A stretch of 23,261 nucleotides of DNA from Hypsibius dujardini (lineage: Eukaryota; Tardigrada; Eutardigrada; Parachela; Hypsibiidae): assembly GCA_001579985.1 (NCBI GenBank), contig LRSR01014259.1, forward strand, positions 1 to 23,261, given 5' to 3'. The translations under genes and the position numbers were made by a program. This document shows, one piece after another, positions 9,004 through 21,945 of the stretch. The notes under the pieces are model-generated. The model saw nothing but the letters and a program-made list of their open reading frames with translations, searched no databases and had not been told where the DNA came from. Each line of letters opens with the position of its first letter. Positions within the stretch are counted from its first letter, which is position 1.

Positions 9004-9983
9004 TCTTCAAATCCAAATCACTGATTCGACGATGAAGGCAAATTAGAACACCGCAAACCACTTTACAGTTACGATTACGAAGGTACACAGTTTGCGAAAA
9101 CGTTAACCAAAATTTCAAGGAAGGAAAACACAAAATTCTCAGATTGAATTCTTCTTTCACAAAAACGCAAAAACACAAAAGCCTAGACTCACTGCGTGAA
9201 AATACAGAACGTGACTCAATTGACAGAACGTTTCAGCACTAGCTTAGCGAACAGTCCGACTAATGGTAAACGACAACACACTAATCAACGAACGAATGAC
9301 ATGGCAAAAAACACTCACTGCGTGAACCTACGGAACGTGACTCAATTGACAGAACGTTTCGGCATTAGCTTAGCGAACAATCCGACTAACAATGAACGAC
9401 GACACACTAATCAACGAACCGATGAAATGTCAAAAACACTCACTGCGTGAACCCTTGGAACGTGACTGAATCGACAGAACGTTTCAGCACTAGCTTAGCG
9501 AACAGTCCGACTAACAATGAACGACGACACACTAATCAACGAACCGATGACATGGCAAAAACACTCACTCCGTGAACCCACGGAACGTGACTCAATCGAC
9601 AGAACGTTTCAGCACTAGCTTAGCGAACAGTCCGACTAACAATGAACGACGACACACTAATCAACGAACGAATGAAATGGATCAGGATGTCAAACAACAA
9701 TTCAGTCATTAGCCACCTCACGGCCCAGATTAACTACGCCCCATATTAGCTTCCTATCATAATCTTGAACTGGAATTAATTATTATTGCCCAAATGGTCA
9801 AAGCAGCAAGATTAAAAGCCGCCACTTGCAGCAAAAATGGAAAACAGAATAAAAACTGGAACAACTTATTCAAATAAATAAATCTCAATCTAACTCCCCC
9901 CCCCCAAAAATGAAATGACATGCACCACGAAACAATAATTTTGCAAACTTGATTGACCTGTTAAAACATGGAAAAAAGCCACA
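9004..9983. other. Intergenic region between SPICE1-like start and IDH end
   Basis: No gene is supported. It holds the upstream sequence of the SPICE1-like gene, the 125-bp satellite block (9187-9680) and the IDH 3' flank, including a poly-C/A stretch at about 9896-9908. No clear AATAAA is seen on the minus strand downstream of the IDH stop. Confidence 0.6.
9187..9680. repeat. 125-bp satellite, four copies
   Basis: Units start at 9187, 9313, 9438 and 9563 with ACTCACTGCGTGAA (ACTCACTCCGTGAA in the last). They share GAACGTGACTCAAT, GACAGAACGTTTC, ACTAGCTTAGCGAAC and ACACTAATCAACGAAC. Spacing is 126, 125 and 125 bp. Copies differ by scattered substitutions. The ORF across two copies has no protein character. 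Confidence 0.93.
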
Positions 9984-13339
<3,356 letters not shown>

Positions 13340-14555
13340 CGGGTGGAAGGAAATCAGCAAGGCCCCGCTCTGTGAGCACGGTAAACTTTATATTTGCCGA
13401 TTGCCTACAGCCGCAGATGAGCGTCTTTCCGGTTGCCGCGCCTTCAAGCCGGTAAATGCACTTCGCACGCTGTCTGTTACTGCCTCGGGGGTGGTGGGCG
13501 AGTGTGTCCCCTTGTGGCGTGTTCAGTGTGTTCACGGGGATTTACATTCGGGAAGCACGCTGGATGGTAATGTTTTCTTGCCAACGAAGAAGTTTCCTTT
13601 CTGAACGGAACTTCAACGCACCGAGCGACTGATTGATGGATTGACTCGTGCAGACTTTCTCCCGTACCGATTTTGTATTATTTACTATATAGTAATAGTA
13701 TAGTAATATAGTAATAGTATAGTAATATAGTAATATTATAGTAATATAGTAATAGTATAGTATAATAGTAATAGTAATAGTATAGTATAGTAATAGTAAT
13801 ATAGTAATAGTATAGTAATAGTAGTAGTATAGTAATAGTAATAGTATAGTAATATAGTAATAGTAATAGTAATAGTGTAGTAATAGTAATATAGTAATTT
13901 GACGACGCTAAATAGGTGTTCGATAGTTATCCCGTAATTGAGTGCTATTTTTCCCGATATTTTTTGAATTATTGGTTTTCACGAGAAGGAAATAACCAAG
14001 TTTTAAAAATTTTATTGAAAGTCGGATATACGTTTCTGGTTAAATTCTCGTACTTACGTGGTATGATACTCTTGCCGGTTAAATAATTTGCGAGGTATGA
14101 GCTTATCCATACTCATACCGTACTAGCACCGGCTTATCAGCTTTTCAGAATTTGCTCTCGTCATTATGATTTACCCAGGGTCACCCGGTCCAAAGTCTGC
14201 TCTTATCTGTTGGAATTAATTGGACCTTGCGGCCTCCTACAGGTGGCGCTGTATAGCGGAAGAAGAACGACTAAAATTCGAACACGACGAACTCGCTCGT
14301 GTATAGTTTCTTTCATTCATTTTGAAAATGGGTACTCCTCTGTCATTTTGGTTTTGCTTCTACGATCAGACAGGAAACGTTTGAAGTGGGACACATAATT
14401 CAGCATGGCAAATTGCGAGGTTGACGGTTGGTCAGCGCATGCAGTTGCTATGTCTCATACTTTCTCAGACCACGTTATCACGAGGCATTCTCGTTCGATA
14501 ACCAAGTCAAATTTCGGGAAAGGGAATTTGAATTACCTGAAGCTGACTTGAAGGA
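13340..14555. promoter_or_regulatory. Divergent intergenic region between IDH and peripherin-like gene
   Basis: The two genes start 1.2 kb apart on opposite strands, so both promoters should lie here. I see no distinct TATA box or initiator. The centre is the TAGTAA microsatellite at 13678-13900. ORFs in 13152-13604 are on the strand opposite IDH exon 1 and its 5' flank, and are not convincing. Confidence 0.4.
13678..13900. repeat. TAGTAA/TATAG A/T-rich microsatellite
   Basis: About 220 bp of mixed ATAGTA, TAGTAATA and ATAGTATAGTA units in the divergent IDH/peripherin intergenic region. Confidence 0.9.
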
Positions 14556-16188
14556 ATGAGAGTGAAAAAGGGAAAGCAAGTGAGTATAACCCTCCGTCAT
14601 CCCGGGCGTAATCGATTAGCCACGTTCCTGCACATCCTCTCCGTCGTGGGGGTCCTCACTTCCATCACCCTCATCAGCGTGGGAGTGGTCATCCACAGTG
14701 CCGTGAAGCCATTTGCAGCCATCCTCGACACTTACGACGGGCTCTATCTACCGATTATTCTAACAGCACTGGGCGTGGCCGGGATCGCTGTACACTCCTT
14801 GTTGACCTTCCTGCTCCTGGACTTTACCAAGGAAGAACGGGCAGACTACTTTGGCAAAGTGTGCTTGGCCGTTTTGTCCTGTGCTGTATTGACCATGGTC
14901 GCTGGAATAATTTGCTTCGCACATATTCGAGAGGTCAAATCATCATTTAAAGCTGGCATTTTTAACGGGATGAAAAACTACCAGGTACACACAAGGGTCT
15001 CTCTCTTCGTACGTTAGTCTTCAAGAGAAGATTTGTCGTCAATAATTGGATCTATCGCTGATGGGTTTAAAATAATTCCTTAGAACAACACAGAAATGAA
15101 GTCCGCGGTGGACGAAGTACAGATTCGGTATCAGTGTTGCGGCGTGAAGGGCTACGAAGATTGGTTCACCCTGGAGTGGATCAACGAAACCTACGTTGCC
15201 GACAAGGAGAAACTCAAAAAGTATGGACGAAACCGAGACGACTTCTGCTGTACATTCCGCGACGGTAGTATGTTGCTGTGATATTAAAAGTAGTATACGA
15301 GGCACGAGTACTGTAGAATCTCGACCCATCCGTGGTACTTTTTGAACGCCCCAGTAAATCAGACCCGGTAGGTCTGCTTACGGAATCAATCAATCGACAC
15401 GTGCGATCTTGTGGTTCGCACATCTTTGCAATCAATCAAAACGGTCGCTTTCTACTGTGTGATGACGTAGGCACCACGGATGGGTCAAGATTCTACAGTA
15501 TACGAGGTAAAGTCCCAGTGCTGCGCAAGTTTGGAATCGGTACCAAGCAAACGCTTTGGGTTGAATCACTACATGGGTTGAATCATTCGGGTGGCGGAGG
15601 GCGCCGCAGGCGGTGTGTGTGAAGCTGAATGAGTATTGTTTACAATTTACACTCGTGGCGCCCTCCGCCACCCGACTGATTCAACCCATGTAGTGATTCA
15701 ACCCAAAGCGTTTGCTTGGTATAAATTCTCATGCCTCACTTGGTTATACTATTATGAATGCAGTCCATAAACTTTTGGTTCATGTCGTATGTAGAAAACG
15801 AACCAATGGCGCTTACAAGTCCGACGACGTCCCGTTCAGCTGCTGCGACCCCGGCGCCTTCCGTCCCTGCATCCACGATGCCGTGCACACCAACAGCCAC
15901 CACTTCAATTACGACCACACCAAAAACGTCACAATCTACAAAACCGGCTGCCTGGTTAGCATTAAAAACTACTTCGGCCCAGGACTGCTCTTCATCATGG
16001 GGATCGTCATCTGCTCCATCGCCGTGATGGAGGCCGCACTCGGCGGCGGCCTACGCATCCTCTACACCTCCCTCGAGAGTGCCACCATGACAGGCGACGA
16101 ATTCGGGCCGGGGACTGGTATTTTACTCCCAGGCCAGGTGCAAGAATACGACGACCCACGGGCCGCGGATAAAACTAACAACAAATAG
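14556..16188 (+). CDS. Peripherin-2/ROM1-like tetraspanin
   Basis: Exon 1 is 14556-14984 (143 codons; ATG preceded by an in-frame TGA). It encodes TM1 (about 22-47), a short loop, TM2 (about 63-88), TM3 (about 101-123) and the start of the large extracellular loop (FNGMKNYQ). Exon 2 starts at 15084 and carries the tetraspanin CCG motif (IRYQCCGVKGYEDWFTLEWI). Exon 3 ends at the 16188 stop and carries VPFSCCDPGAFRPC, a KTGC segment, TM4 and LRILYTSLESA. The spacing and the VPFSCC...RPC and LRxLxTxLES signatures match the photoreceptor disc-rim family PRPH2/ROM1 rather than generic tetraspanins. The exon 2/3 junction is not settled: donors at 15250, 15265 or 15278 and acceptors before 15764 or 15795 are candidates. 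The phase-compatible pairs are 15265 with 15764 (phase 1) and 15278 with 15795 (phase 2). Total length is about 335-350 aa, as in PRPH2. The intron contains two fold-back elements. An invertebrate role in photoreceptors is possible but not shown. Confidence 0.85.
15309..15500. mobile_element. Fold-back MITE-like element in peripherin-like intron 2 (first)
   Basis: Arms of about 28 bp, CTGTAGAATCTCGACCCATC at the left and its complement GATGGGTCAAGATTCTACAG at the right, are TA-bounded. The sequence TATACGAGG occurs just outside both ends (15293-15301 and 15499-15507), possibly a longer flanking repeat. The interior is about 130 bp with no ORF. Confidence 0.7.
15541..15721. mobile_element. Fold-back MITE-like element in peripherin-like intron 2 (second)
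   Basis: Long, nearly perfect arms (about 15541-15606 and 15656-15721, one visible mismatch) start TACCAAGCAAACGCTTTGGG and run to GTGGCGGAGGGCGCC. TA bounds both ends, and the loop is only about 50 bp. The near-identity of the arms suggests a recent insertion or continued arm homogenisation. Confidence 0.82.
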
Positions 16189-16296
16189 GTGAGGAAACAT
16201 CATATGCTTGCAATACTAAACAACTAAACAAATACAGTGTACTGGTTAATGGCAGTCCTGCGGGGCTTTGAGAATTGAAATAACATCGAATCATGT
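16189..16296. other. Convergent 3' ends of peripherin-like and Q-rich genes
   Basis: Only 108 bp separate the two stop codons, so the 3' UTRs of the plus- and minus-strand transcripts almost certainly overlap. I find no canonical AATAAA for either strand in this gap. Confidence 0.55.
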
Positions 16297-19200
16297 CTAA
16301 TACAGTTTCGGAACTGCAGCTGCAGCCTTTCGTTTCGGCAGACCGGGATACTTTGACTGGGTCTGTGCGACTTGTGCCACGGCCGGACCCTGCAATCCCT
16401 GCGCGGACACCGCGGCGGGCAGTGCAGCGGCACTGTTCGAGCCCGAGGCTTGCGTGTTTTGCACTTGTTGGCTCCGGTCTTGACTGGACTGGTCTTGATC
16501 CTGCGAGACCGCGGCGACAGTCTGGTTGGAAGAACTGTCGGAACCCGCGACCTGCGGTCCGCCACTGGAGCTGGACGACGCTGCGGCTACTCCGGACTGC
16601 ACGCTGACGCCAATTCCAGACGCGGAGTCGCCGCGGGACGCGAAGGACACCCGGGATTGCTGGGAATTCAGGGGAGCTGAGCTGGTTTGCGAAGAGTTCT
16701 GGCTGTTGCTGTTGTTGTTGTTGCTGTTGTTGTTGCTGCTGTTGTTGCTGTTGTTGTTGCTGTTGTCGGATGACTGGACGCCGCTGGGGACGGAAGTTGA
16801 ACTGCTTCCGGAGGATGACTGCGTGTCGCTGTCGCTGTTGTCTTGATTGTCGGATGAGCTGCTGTTGGATGCCGGTTGAGGTGCTTGCGGAGCGGCGCCA
16901 CCGGCGCTGTTGCTGCTAGGTGATGAGTTCTGTTGCGCAGTGGATGATCCCGAAGCGGGCTTTGAGGGTGGTGCGGCAGCGCCGGCGTTTTGGGCGGACG
17001 ATGACGCGTTGAGCACTTGGTTCACTGATCCAGCTGAAAAAGATCATGTTTGATAATAAAATATGCTGAAGATGCGATGCGATGTTGTAGCACGCATGGA
17101 GTACGCAAGGAATGTTAGTTTGACCGTGATGAAAGACTGTCATACAGCTGTGGCACGATTTCTCAACGAAAAACGTTATTCGGAACACCGGCATAATAAC
17201 ATGTGTTCCGATTAACGTTTTTCGCCAAGAAATCGTGCCACAGCTGTAGTTCTAAATCATAAATGTGCCTGCAGCTATTTTAACATTGTTTGCTGTCTTT
17301 TCAACGGCTCAAGTCGTGTAAGCTAAAATAATAATAATAATAGTTCATAATGGCGGAAATAATGGTTCAATTGAGTCCTCTATATTTCCGACCCCTTAAA
17401 TGAACCAACAGCACGGTACGAGTTCATCCGATTGCTAATACGAGTATCTCTTTCCTGTTCTGCTTTACCAGTTTTCTACTACACCAATTTTCTACAACCG
17501 TTTTAACAGGCTGCAATTCGACAGCCAATTTTCTACTACCGTTTTAACAAGCTGCAATTCGACAGCCACTGCACTGGCACAGAAAGGTTTTCTTCCCATA
17601 AGGTTTATTTCTCTTTGAATGGCAGTGTACTGTACCTTGGCGACATCGCTTTATGGTGAGCAGACCGCCGTAGCTGTCGCACTGCTCGCCGCTGCAGCAG
17701 TCCGCATCCGAAGCGCAGACCTGAGGTCCGCACGCGGGTCCTGCACAGCAAAATTCATAAAGCATATTAAGTTAACGGTTCTTCAGATGAACGTTTTGCT
17801 TGTCGCGCAGAGACAGCACAGCTGTTAGTCCACCGACCTTTGGCCTTGTCGGTCGGCGCAGGCACGCACTTGTTCAGGAAACGCGAACAGACCTGGCCCT
17901 GGGCAGTGCAATCGGCGTCCTTCTGGCAGCTCTTCGGGACGAAACTTCCGCTCATCTGCACAAACACCCGAAACATATCCGGCTCGAGGCTCCCCGGCCG
18001 ACCACTCGTCTCATCGTCATCATCATCCGAATCGTCGTCCGAACCGCCGAAGGCGTCCGCGATGGCAGCCTTAACACTGTCCTTCTTCTTTCCCTTGTTA
18101 TCCGCCCTACCCGGCTTCTCCGGCTTGACGGACCGCTTGACGGTCTTGTCCGCCACCGGCGCCGGAAGTTGCGACGCTGACGGAGCGACGGGGGTGATTT
18201 TGGACGTGGTGCTGTTTTGGTCGTCGGCGTCTTGATCAACCACTTGTTGGCTGGCGGCCACATTCGAAGCCGCACCGTAACCGACCGCGGAGACCCGCTT
18301 CTTGGCTCCGCCCTGGACGGAGGAGACCGTCGTCGCGGTTTGTTGTTGTCCAACCGCGCTGTTCTGAATCGAAGACTGTTGATTGACCGAGGAACCCGCG
18401 ATGTTGGTGTCGACCTGAACGCGTTTGCCGGACTGCTGCTGTTGCTGTTGCTGTTGGGCGGATGCGGATCCGTTGTTGGTGCTCTGGTCGGAGTTGTCCT
18501 GTCCGGACTGGGCTGCTTGACTGTCCTGGTCGTTTGCCTGTTGTTGTTGAGCGGGAACCGGGACGACGACCGCGGGAACCGGGACGACGACCGCAGCCGG
18601 TTTGGCTTTCTTACCCGGTTGAGATTGAGGAACAGCAACGACAGGTTGTGGCTGACCGTTGCCTTGATCGGAGTTGTCTTGCGAGGACTGATTTTGATCT
18701 TGACTGTCTTGGTTGGTGGCTGGTTGAGCGGCAATTTGAACGGGCTTGGCGATTGCGGCGGGGTTTTGGGATTTTCCGGGTTGTGTCTGAGTGACCGCTG
18801 CTGCTGACTGACCTTGCTGACCGCCGGCTGACGTCTGACCCTGACCGTCTTGATCCGAGTCGGACTCCTGTTGTCCGGCGGTTTGACTGTTATAACCAGT
18901 TAGGGCTTGAGGAGCAACGGGAGTTGGTTTGGGCTGTTGCTGCTGCTGTTGTTGTTGACCGGAATTGCCTTGTAGGACTTTCTGGACTTTTTTAGGCTTA
19001 GCGGCAGCTTGTTGGTTTGACGCTTGACTGGCTTGGTTGCTGTTGGAAGACTGTTGCTGTTGGGAGCGTTGCGACTGACCGTCCTGGTCAGCGGATGCCT
19101 GACCTTGCTGACCGTTGGACGTGGCGACTGCCTGTTGACTACTACCGCCGGCCTGTGCCGATCCCGAGCTGCTGACGTCCTGCGAGGAACTCTGGCTGTT

Positions 19201-19628
19201 GCTGCTGGGGACGGCGAGCCCAGCGGAGGCTTGTTGGTTCGCACTCGCTGCTGCTGCTGCTGCTGCGGAAGCTACATTCACTCGGTGGCTCTTCTTGTGG
19301 CCGATGCTGACCGTTCGATTTCTGGGCGGGATGTCGTGGCCAGTTCTGTTTAACGGAACAAGGAACACGCATTAAAACCGACGTTCTGATTAAGTTCACG
19401 CTTGCAGCATTGAAAACTTACAGTACTCTCGACTGAATAGACTGAAAAAGATCCTCGAATTCATCGGCGAAATTTCCATGATCTAAAAAACAAATTTCGA
19501 TGGAAAAGTTAAAATAAGCTTCTTTTTTCTTCGGCATTTTGTTTGTTATGTAACTTACCTTTGTTAGAGTAGACCGTCTGAATAGCAGTTACTCCTACCA
19601 ATGCGCAGATTAATAATACATTCCTCAT
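16297..19628 (-). CDS. Secreted Q/S/N-rich low-complexity protein with two CxxDADC cysteine modules
   Basis: Five exons (minus): 19628-19559, 19482-19422, 19345-17838, 17740-17636 and 17033-16297. All join in phase to give 826 aa. Exon 1 encodes a signal peptide (MRNVLLICALVGVTAIQTVYS). Exon 2 is a short acidic/amphipathic segment. Exon 3 (502 codons) is disordered: polyAla, several poly-Gln runs, S/Q/D-rich stretches, a repeated QPGKxxxPAA segment, a KPEKPGRADNKGKKKD basic patch, and a DDDSDDDDDE acidic run. It ends with a four-Cys module (SCQKDADCTAQGQVC...C). Exon 4 is a six-Cys module (C-x4-C-x5-CC-x4-C-x10-C, with CASDADCCSGEQC). Exon 5 is S/N/Q-rich. The modules share CxxDADCxxGxxC, a pattern seen in knottin- and Dickkopf-like disulphide domains. 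I do not recognise the protein. Extracellular matrix, cuticle, gel or adhesive roles are plausible but not shown. The exon 3 donor is the unusual G|GTCGGT. Confidence 0.82.
17143..17248. mobile_element. Fold-back MITE-like element, TA-bounded, CAGCTG ends
   Basis: Arms of about 45 bp (17143-17187 and 17201-17248) begin TACAGCTGTGGCACGATTTC and continue to CGGAACAC, with a few mismatches. The loop is only about 13 bp. The element lies in the ~600-nt intron between exons 4 and 5 of the Q-rich gene. Confidence 0.8.
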
Positions 19629-20530
19629 TTTCGTATTACAGGAAACCAAAACGGGGAACCAAACCAAAATGTACAAAAGGGGAAAATTGAAATATCAATT
19701 GGTCGTGCGGACTGAATCTCAAGGAAAAAGGATTGCGAAACAGCCCATCTAGATGTTATTATCTAATGCGGAAGCTGTTTGTTTGCCGCCTACATTAATA
19801 GTCGGGCGGTATTCTGTTGGAATGCATTTCAGGTCCGTCGCCAGAAGGGATTCTAACGCCGGCCCGGTGTGGATGTGCCAGTTTATTACCCTTCATAACA
19901 ATGGCAAACCGAGAAAAAGTAGACTGAGCCAGTTTATCAATGTCAATTATAAATATATCGTCGTGTTTGGTTCCTTGTGCAGGAAACTATCGACGTCTTC
20001 GATTATTGTTTGCGGTGTTCTTGTACCAATGTCGAGCGGGATGACTCGCTGTCTGAGCTGTTGCTCACTTGCTGTCTGAGCTGCTGTTCACTTGCTGTCT
20101 GAGCTGCTGTTCACTTGCTGCCTGAGCTGCTGCTCACTTGCTGTCTGAGCTGTTGCTCACTTGTCTGAGCTGTTGCTCACTTGCTGTCTGAGCTGTTGCT
20201 CACTTGTCTGAGCTGTTGCTCACTTGCTGTCTGAGCTGTTGCTCACTTGCTGTCTGAGCTGTTGCTCACTTGCTGTCTGAGCTGCTGCTCACTTGTTGTC
20301 TGAGCTGCTGCTCACTTGTCTGAGCTGTTGCTCACTTGTTGTCTGAGCTGTTGTTCGAGGGAATGATTAATGTCTCAAATGCTTAAACAAAATCGGTAAT
20401 TTTGCTAGCCACTTTGTTTCGCACCACCTTCCGTAAACTACGTGTTTTATTTCTAAACTTGAATTCTCACCGCTTTGAACGTTGGCTCCAGCTGCCCGTA
20501 TAAGGCAAAACATGTAAAAAATGCAAAAAT
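19629..20530. other. Upstream region of Q-rich gene, up to the tRNA
   Basis: No gene supported. The ORF at 19753-20079 (plus) has no family character and runs into the minisatellite at 20042-20352. The part next to 19628 should hold the Q-rich gene's promoter. Confidence 0.5.
20042..20352. repeat. 23-bp minisatellite with 20-bp variant units
   Basis: About 13-14 units of CTTGCTGTCTGAGCTGTTGCTCA (23 bp) are interspersed with a shortened 20-bp form (CTTGTCTGAGCTGTTGCTCA) lacking three bases of the CTG repeat. Substitutions (GTT/GCT, TGTC/TGCC) mark the unit types. Confidence 0.92.
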
Positions 20531-20600
20531 GCGTTGGCCGGGAATCGAACCCGGGTCGCCCGCGTGGCAGGCGAGCATTCTACCACTGAACCACCAACGC
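20531..20600 (-). tRNA. tRNA-Gly (anticodon GCC)
   Basis: Read on the minus strand, this is a 70-nt tRNA. The acceptor stem GCGTTGG pairs with CCAACGC; a D arm contains TTCAGTGGTAGAA; the anticodon stem-loop CTCGCCTGCCACGCGGG has GCC at 20568-20566; and the T arm is CCGGGTTCGATTCCCGG. It is nearly the same as animal tRNA-Gly(GCC). Internal pol III A box (TGGTTCAGTGG) and B box (GGTTCGATTCC) are intact. The minus strand just downstream carries T runs (ATTTTTGCATTTTTT), a good pol III terminator. No intron and no encoded CCA. Confidence 0.97.
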
Positions 20601-20681
20601 TTACTAGGATAATTCTGCACTGTAAAGAACGCCTCGAACTGCTGCAACTGAGCAAAGGGTGCGATTATTAGTACTAGTACG

Positions 20682-20994
20682 TACATGGCCAAAATTATGG
20701 GTGGTAAACTTTAAGCCAAAAAGGGTGGTCCGAGTTCGAGCCGAATTGATTCACCGCGCGCACGCGCTCTTGACCACAGCTGACCATGCAGCCTTTGCTC
20801 GATTGATCGATTGATTGAACTTGTTTATTTTGGCAGAATTTAGAGCAGCTTGCTCAACCAAATTTGCTCGCTAAGCCGGGCTTATAATCAAAGATTCAGG
20901 CGAAAGCAGTGATAAGCTCTAGCCAAGAGTGGCTCAAACTCAGACCACCCCGATGGCTCGAACTCTGCCACCCAAAATTGTGGCCATGTGTGTA
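20682..20994 (+). mobile_element. MITE-like element, 313 bp, family A copy 1
   Basis: TA-bounded, with imperfect ~60-bp terminal inverted repeats: TACATGGCCAAAATTATGGG at the left and the complement of TACACACATGGCCACAATTT at the right. Internal landmarks are CGATTGATCGATTGATTGAA, GAATTTAGAGCAGCTTGCTC and CAAAGATTCAGGCGA. It matches the element at 22362-22678 in reverse orientation. No ORF of note. Confidence 0.85.
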
Positions 20995-21018
20995 GTATTA
21001 CTCGTACTACTATCACTG

Positions 21019-21147
21019 TACTGCCGCGTTAGCTTCGTGCACCTGTAGCACCGCCCCGGGCGATTTTCCCCCCCACTCCGTGTGTTATTGCCCGAGCAGT
21101 ATATACTGAAAATGCTGTGTTTGTTGCGCGAAGCTAACGCGGCAGTA
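21019..21147. mobile_element. Fold-back element with TACTGCCGCG ends (first of pair)
   Basis: TACTGCCGCGTTAGCTTCG at the left is matched by CGAAGCTAACGCGGCAGTA at the right (19 bp, perfect), TA-bounded. It is immediately followed by a second element with the same outer 10 bases. Confidence 0.75.
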
Positions 21148-21155
21148 CAGTACTG

Positions 21156-21307
21156 TACTGCCGCGATTAAACCGGTCACTTTGTACACCCGGGCAGCGCA
21201 TTCGACCTGTGTGAGTGTGAGTGTGTGTGAGTGTGTGTGTGCTCACTCAACACACAGGCGCGTCTGACGGAGGCGCGGCTAAACTGACCGGTTTAATCGC
21301 GGCAGTA
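21156..21307. mobile_element. Fold-back element with TACTGCCGCG ends (second of pair)
   Basis: TACTGCCGCGATTAAACCGG at the left is matched at the right by CCGGTTTAATCGCGGCAGTA (arms about 23 bp, including TCA/TGA). The interior holds a GTGTGAGTGTG microsatellite (21211-21242) flanked by GTGAG/CTCAC. Only CAGTACTG separates it from the first element. Confidence 0.75.
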
Positions 21308-21489
21308 CAGTACTGCATAGACAGCTGTTACATGTTATTGCTTTACACAATCGATGCCTAAAAGAAATGACCCTTGGTCTGTGGGTGTTGGTCGGTCAAA
21401 TACATGGGGCCAATGCGTACCGGTCGCGGCCATCGCTACAAGTTAAATCTACCGGTATAACGACTCGTGCGAAAATGCCTCAATTAAGT

Positions 21490-21575
21490 TGTATCGGATC
21501 ATGCATCGGATATCCGTTTTTTGTATCGGATCATGCATCGGATATCCGTTTTTGTATCGGATCATGTATCGGATA
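21490..21575. repeat. 31-bp tandem repeat, about three units
   Basis: GTATCGGATCATGCATCGGA followed by TATCCGTTTTT is repeated, with the third unit partial (ATGTATCGGATAC). The block is flanked by GCGAAAAT (about 21469) and ATTTTCGC (about 21583), an inverted pair suggesting a larger fold-back structure. Confidence 0.8.
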
Positions 21576-21945
21576 CAAGTCAATTTTCGCAAGAGCGAGG
21601 ACCAAGTCACCGACGTCACTGCACTCGAACAGAGGAACTTGACAAGAATGCACCTTTTTCCGGTGCAGCCAGGTGCTGATCAATGCAGCGGCTGTCCGCA
21701 GGCGGGAAAGACGAGCTTGACTTAAAGAAGTACAGACACTTCAAATATTGCTGACTAAGCAAGTGATCGCGGAGCTCGATGTACTTGCACGGAAAGGTCC
21801 ATTTTGATATGAAATTCTATGAAGACGTTACACGAATGTATTTCCTGCAACAGCGCGTCGTTTGTTGACTCGAAATGATAAGCATTATTTTCCATTTCTC
21901 ATATTCATCTCATATTTTCCCATTATACACTTTTTTGCGGGAGAA

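Larger units (their letters stand above)
20601..21945. other. Element-rich region between tRNA and small secreted gene
   Basis: No gene supported. It contains a ~313-bp fold-back element (20682-20994), a pair of elements sharing TACTGCCGCG termini (21019-21307) and a 31-bp tandem repeat (21490-21575). ORFs at 21367-21725 lie across the tandem repeat and look spurious. The left flank of the secreted gene (21576-21945) shows no clear promoter motif. Confidence 0.55.

Noticed and set aside
9187-9680. Regularly spaced repeats considered as a CRISPR array
   Set aside because: Units are contiguous 125-bp satellites with no unique spacers, in a eukaryotic context. The same reasoning excludes 8380-8586 and 7941-8047.
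16526-16846. Plus-strand ORF with a poly-Leu stretch
   Set aside because: This is the complement of the Asn/Ser-rich repeats of the minus-strand Q-rich gene, which has a proper stop, acceptor and phase. The same applies to plus ORFs at 17800-18807.
17952-18734. 260-aa minus ORF rich in Arg/Ser/Pro
   Set aside because: It is in an alternate frame of the Q-rich exon 3. The 502-codon frame joins cleanly to the signal-peptide and cysteine exons and is preferred.
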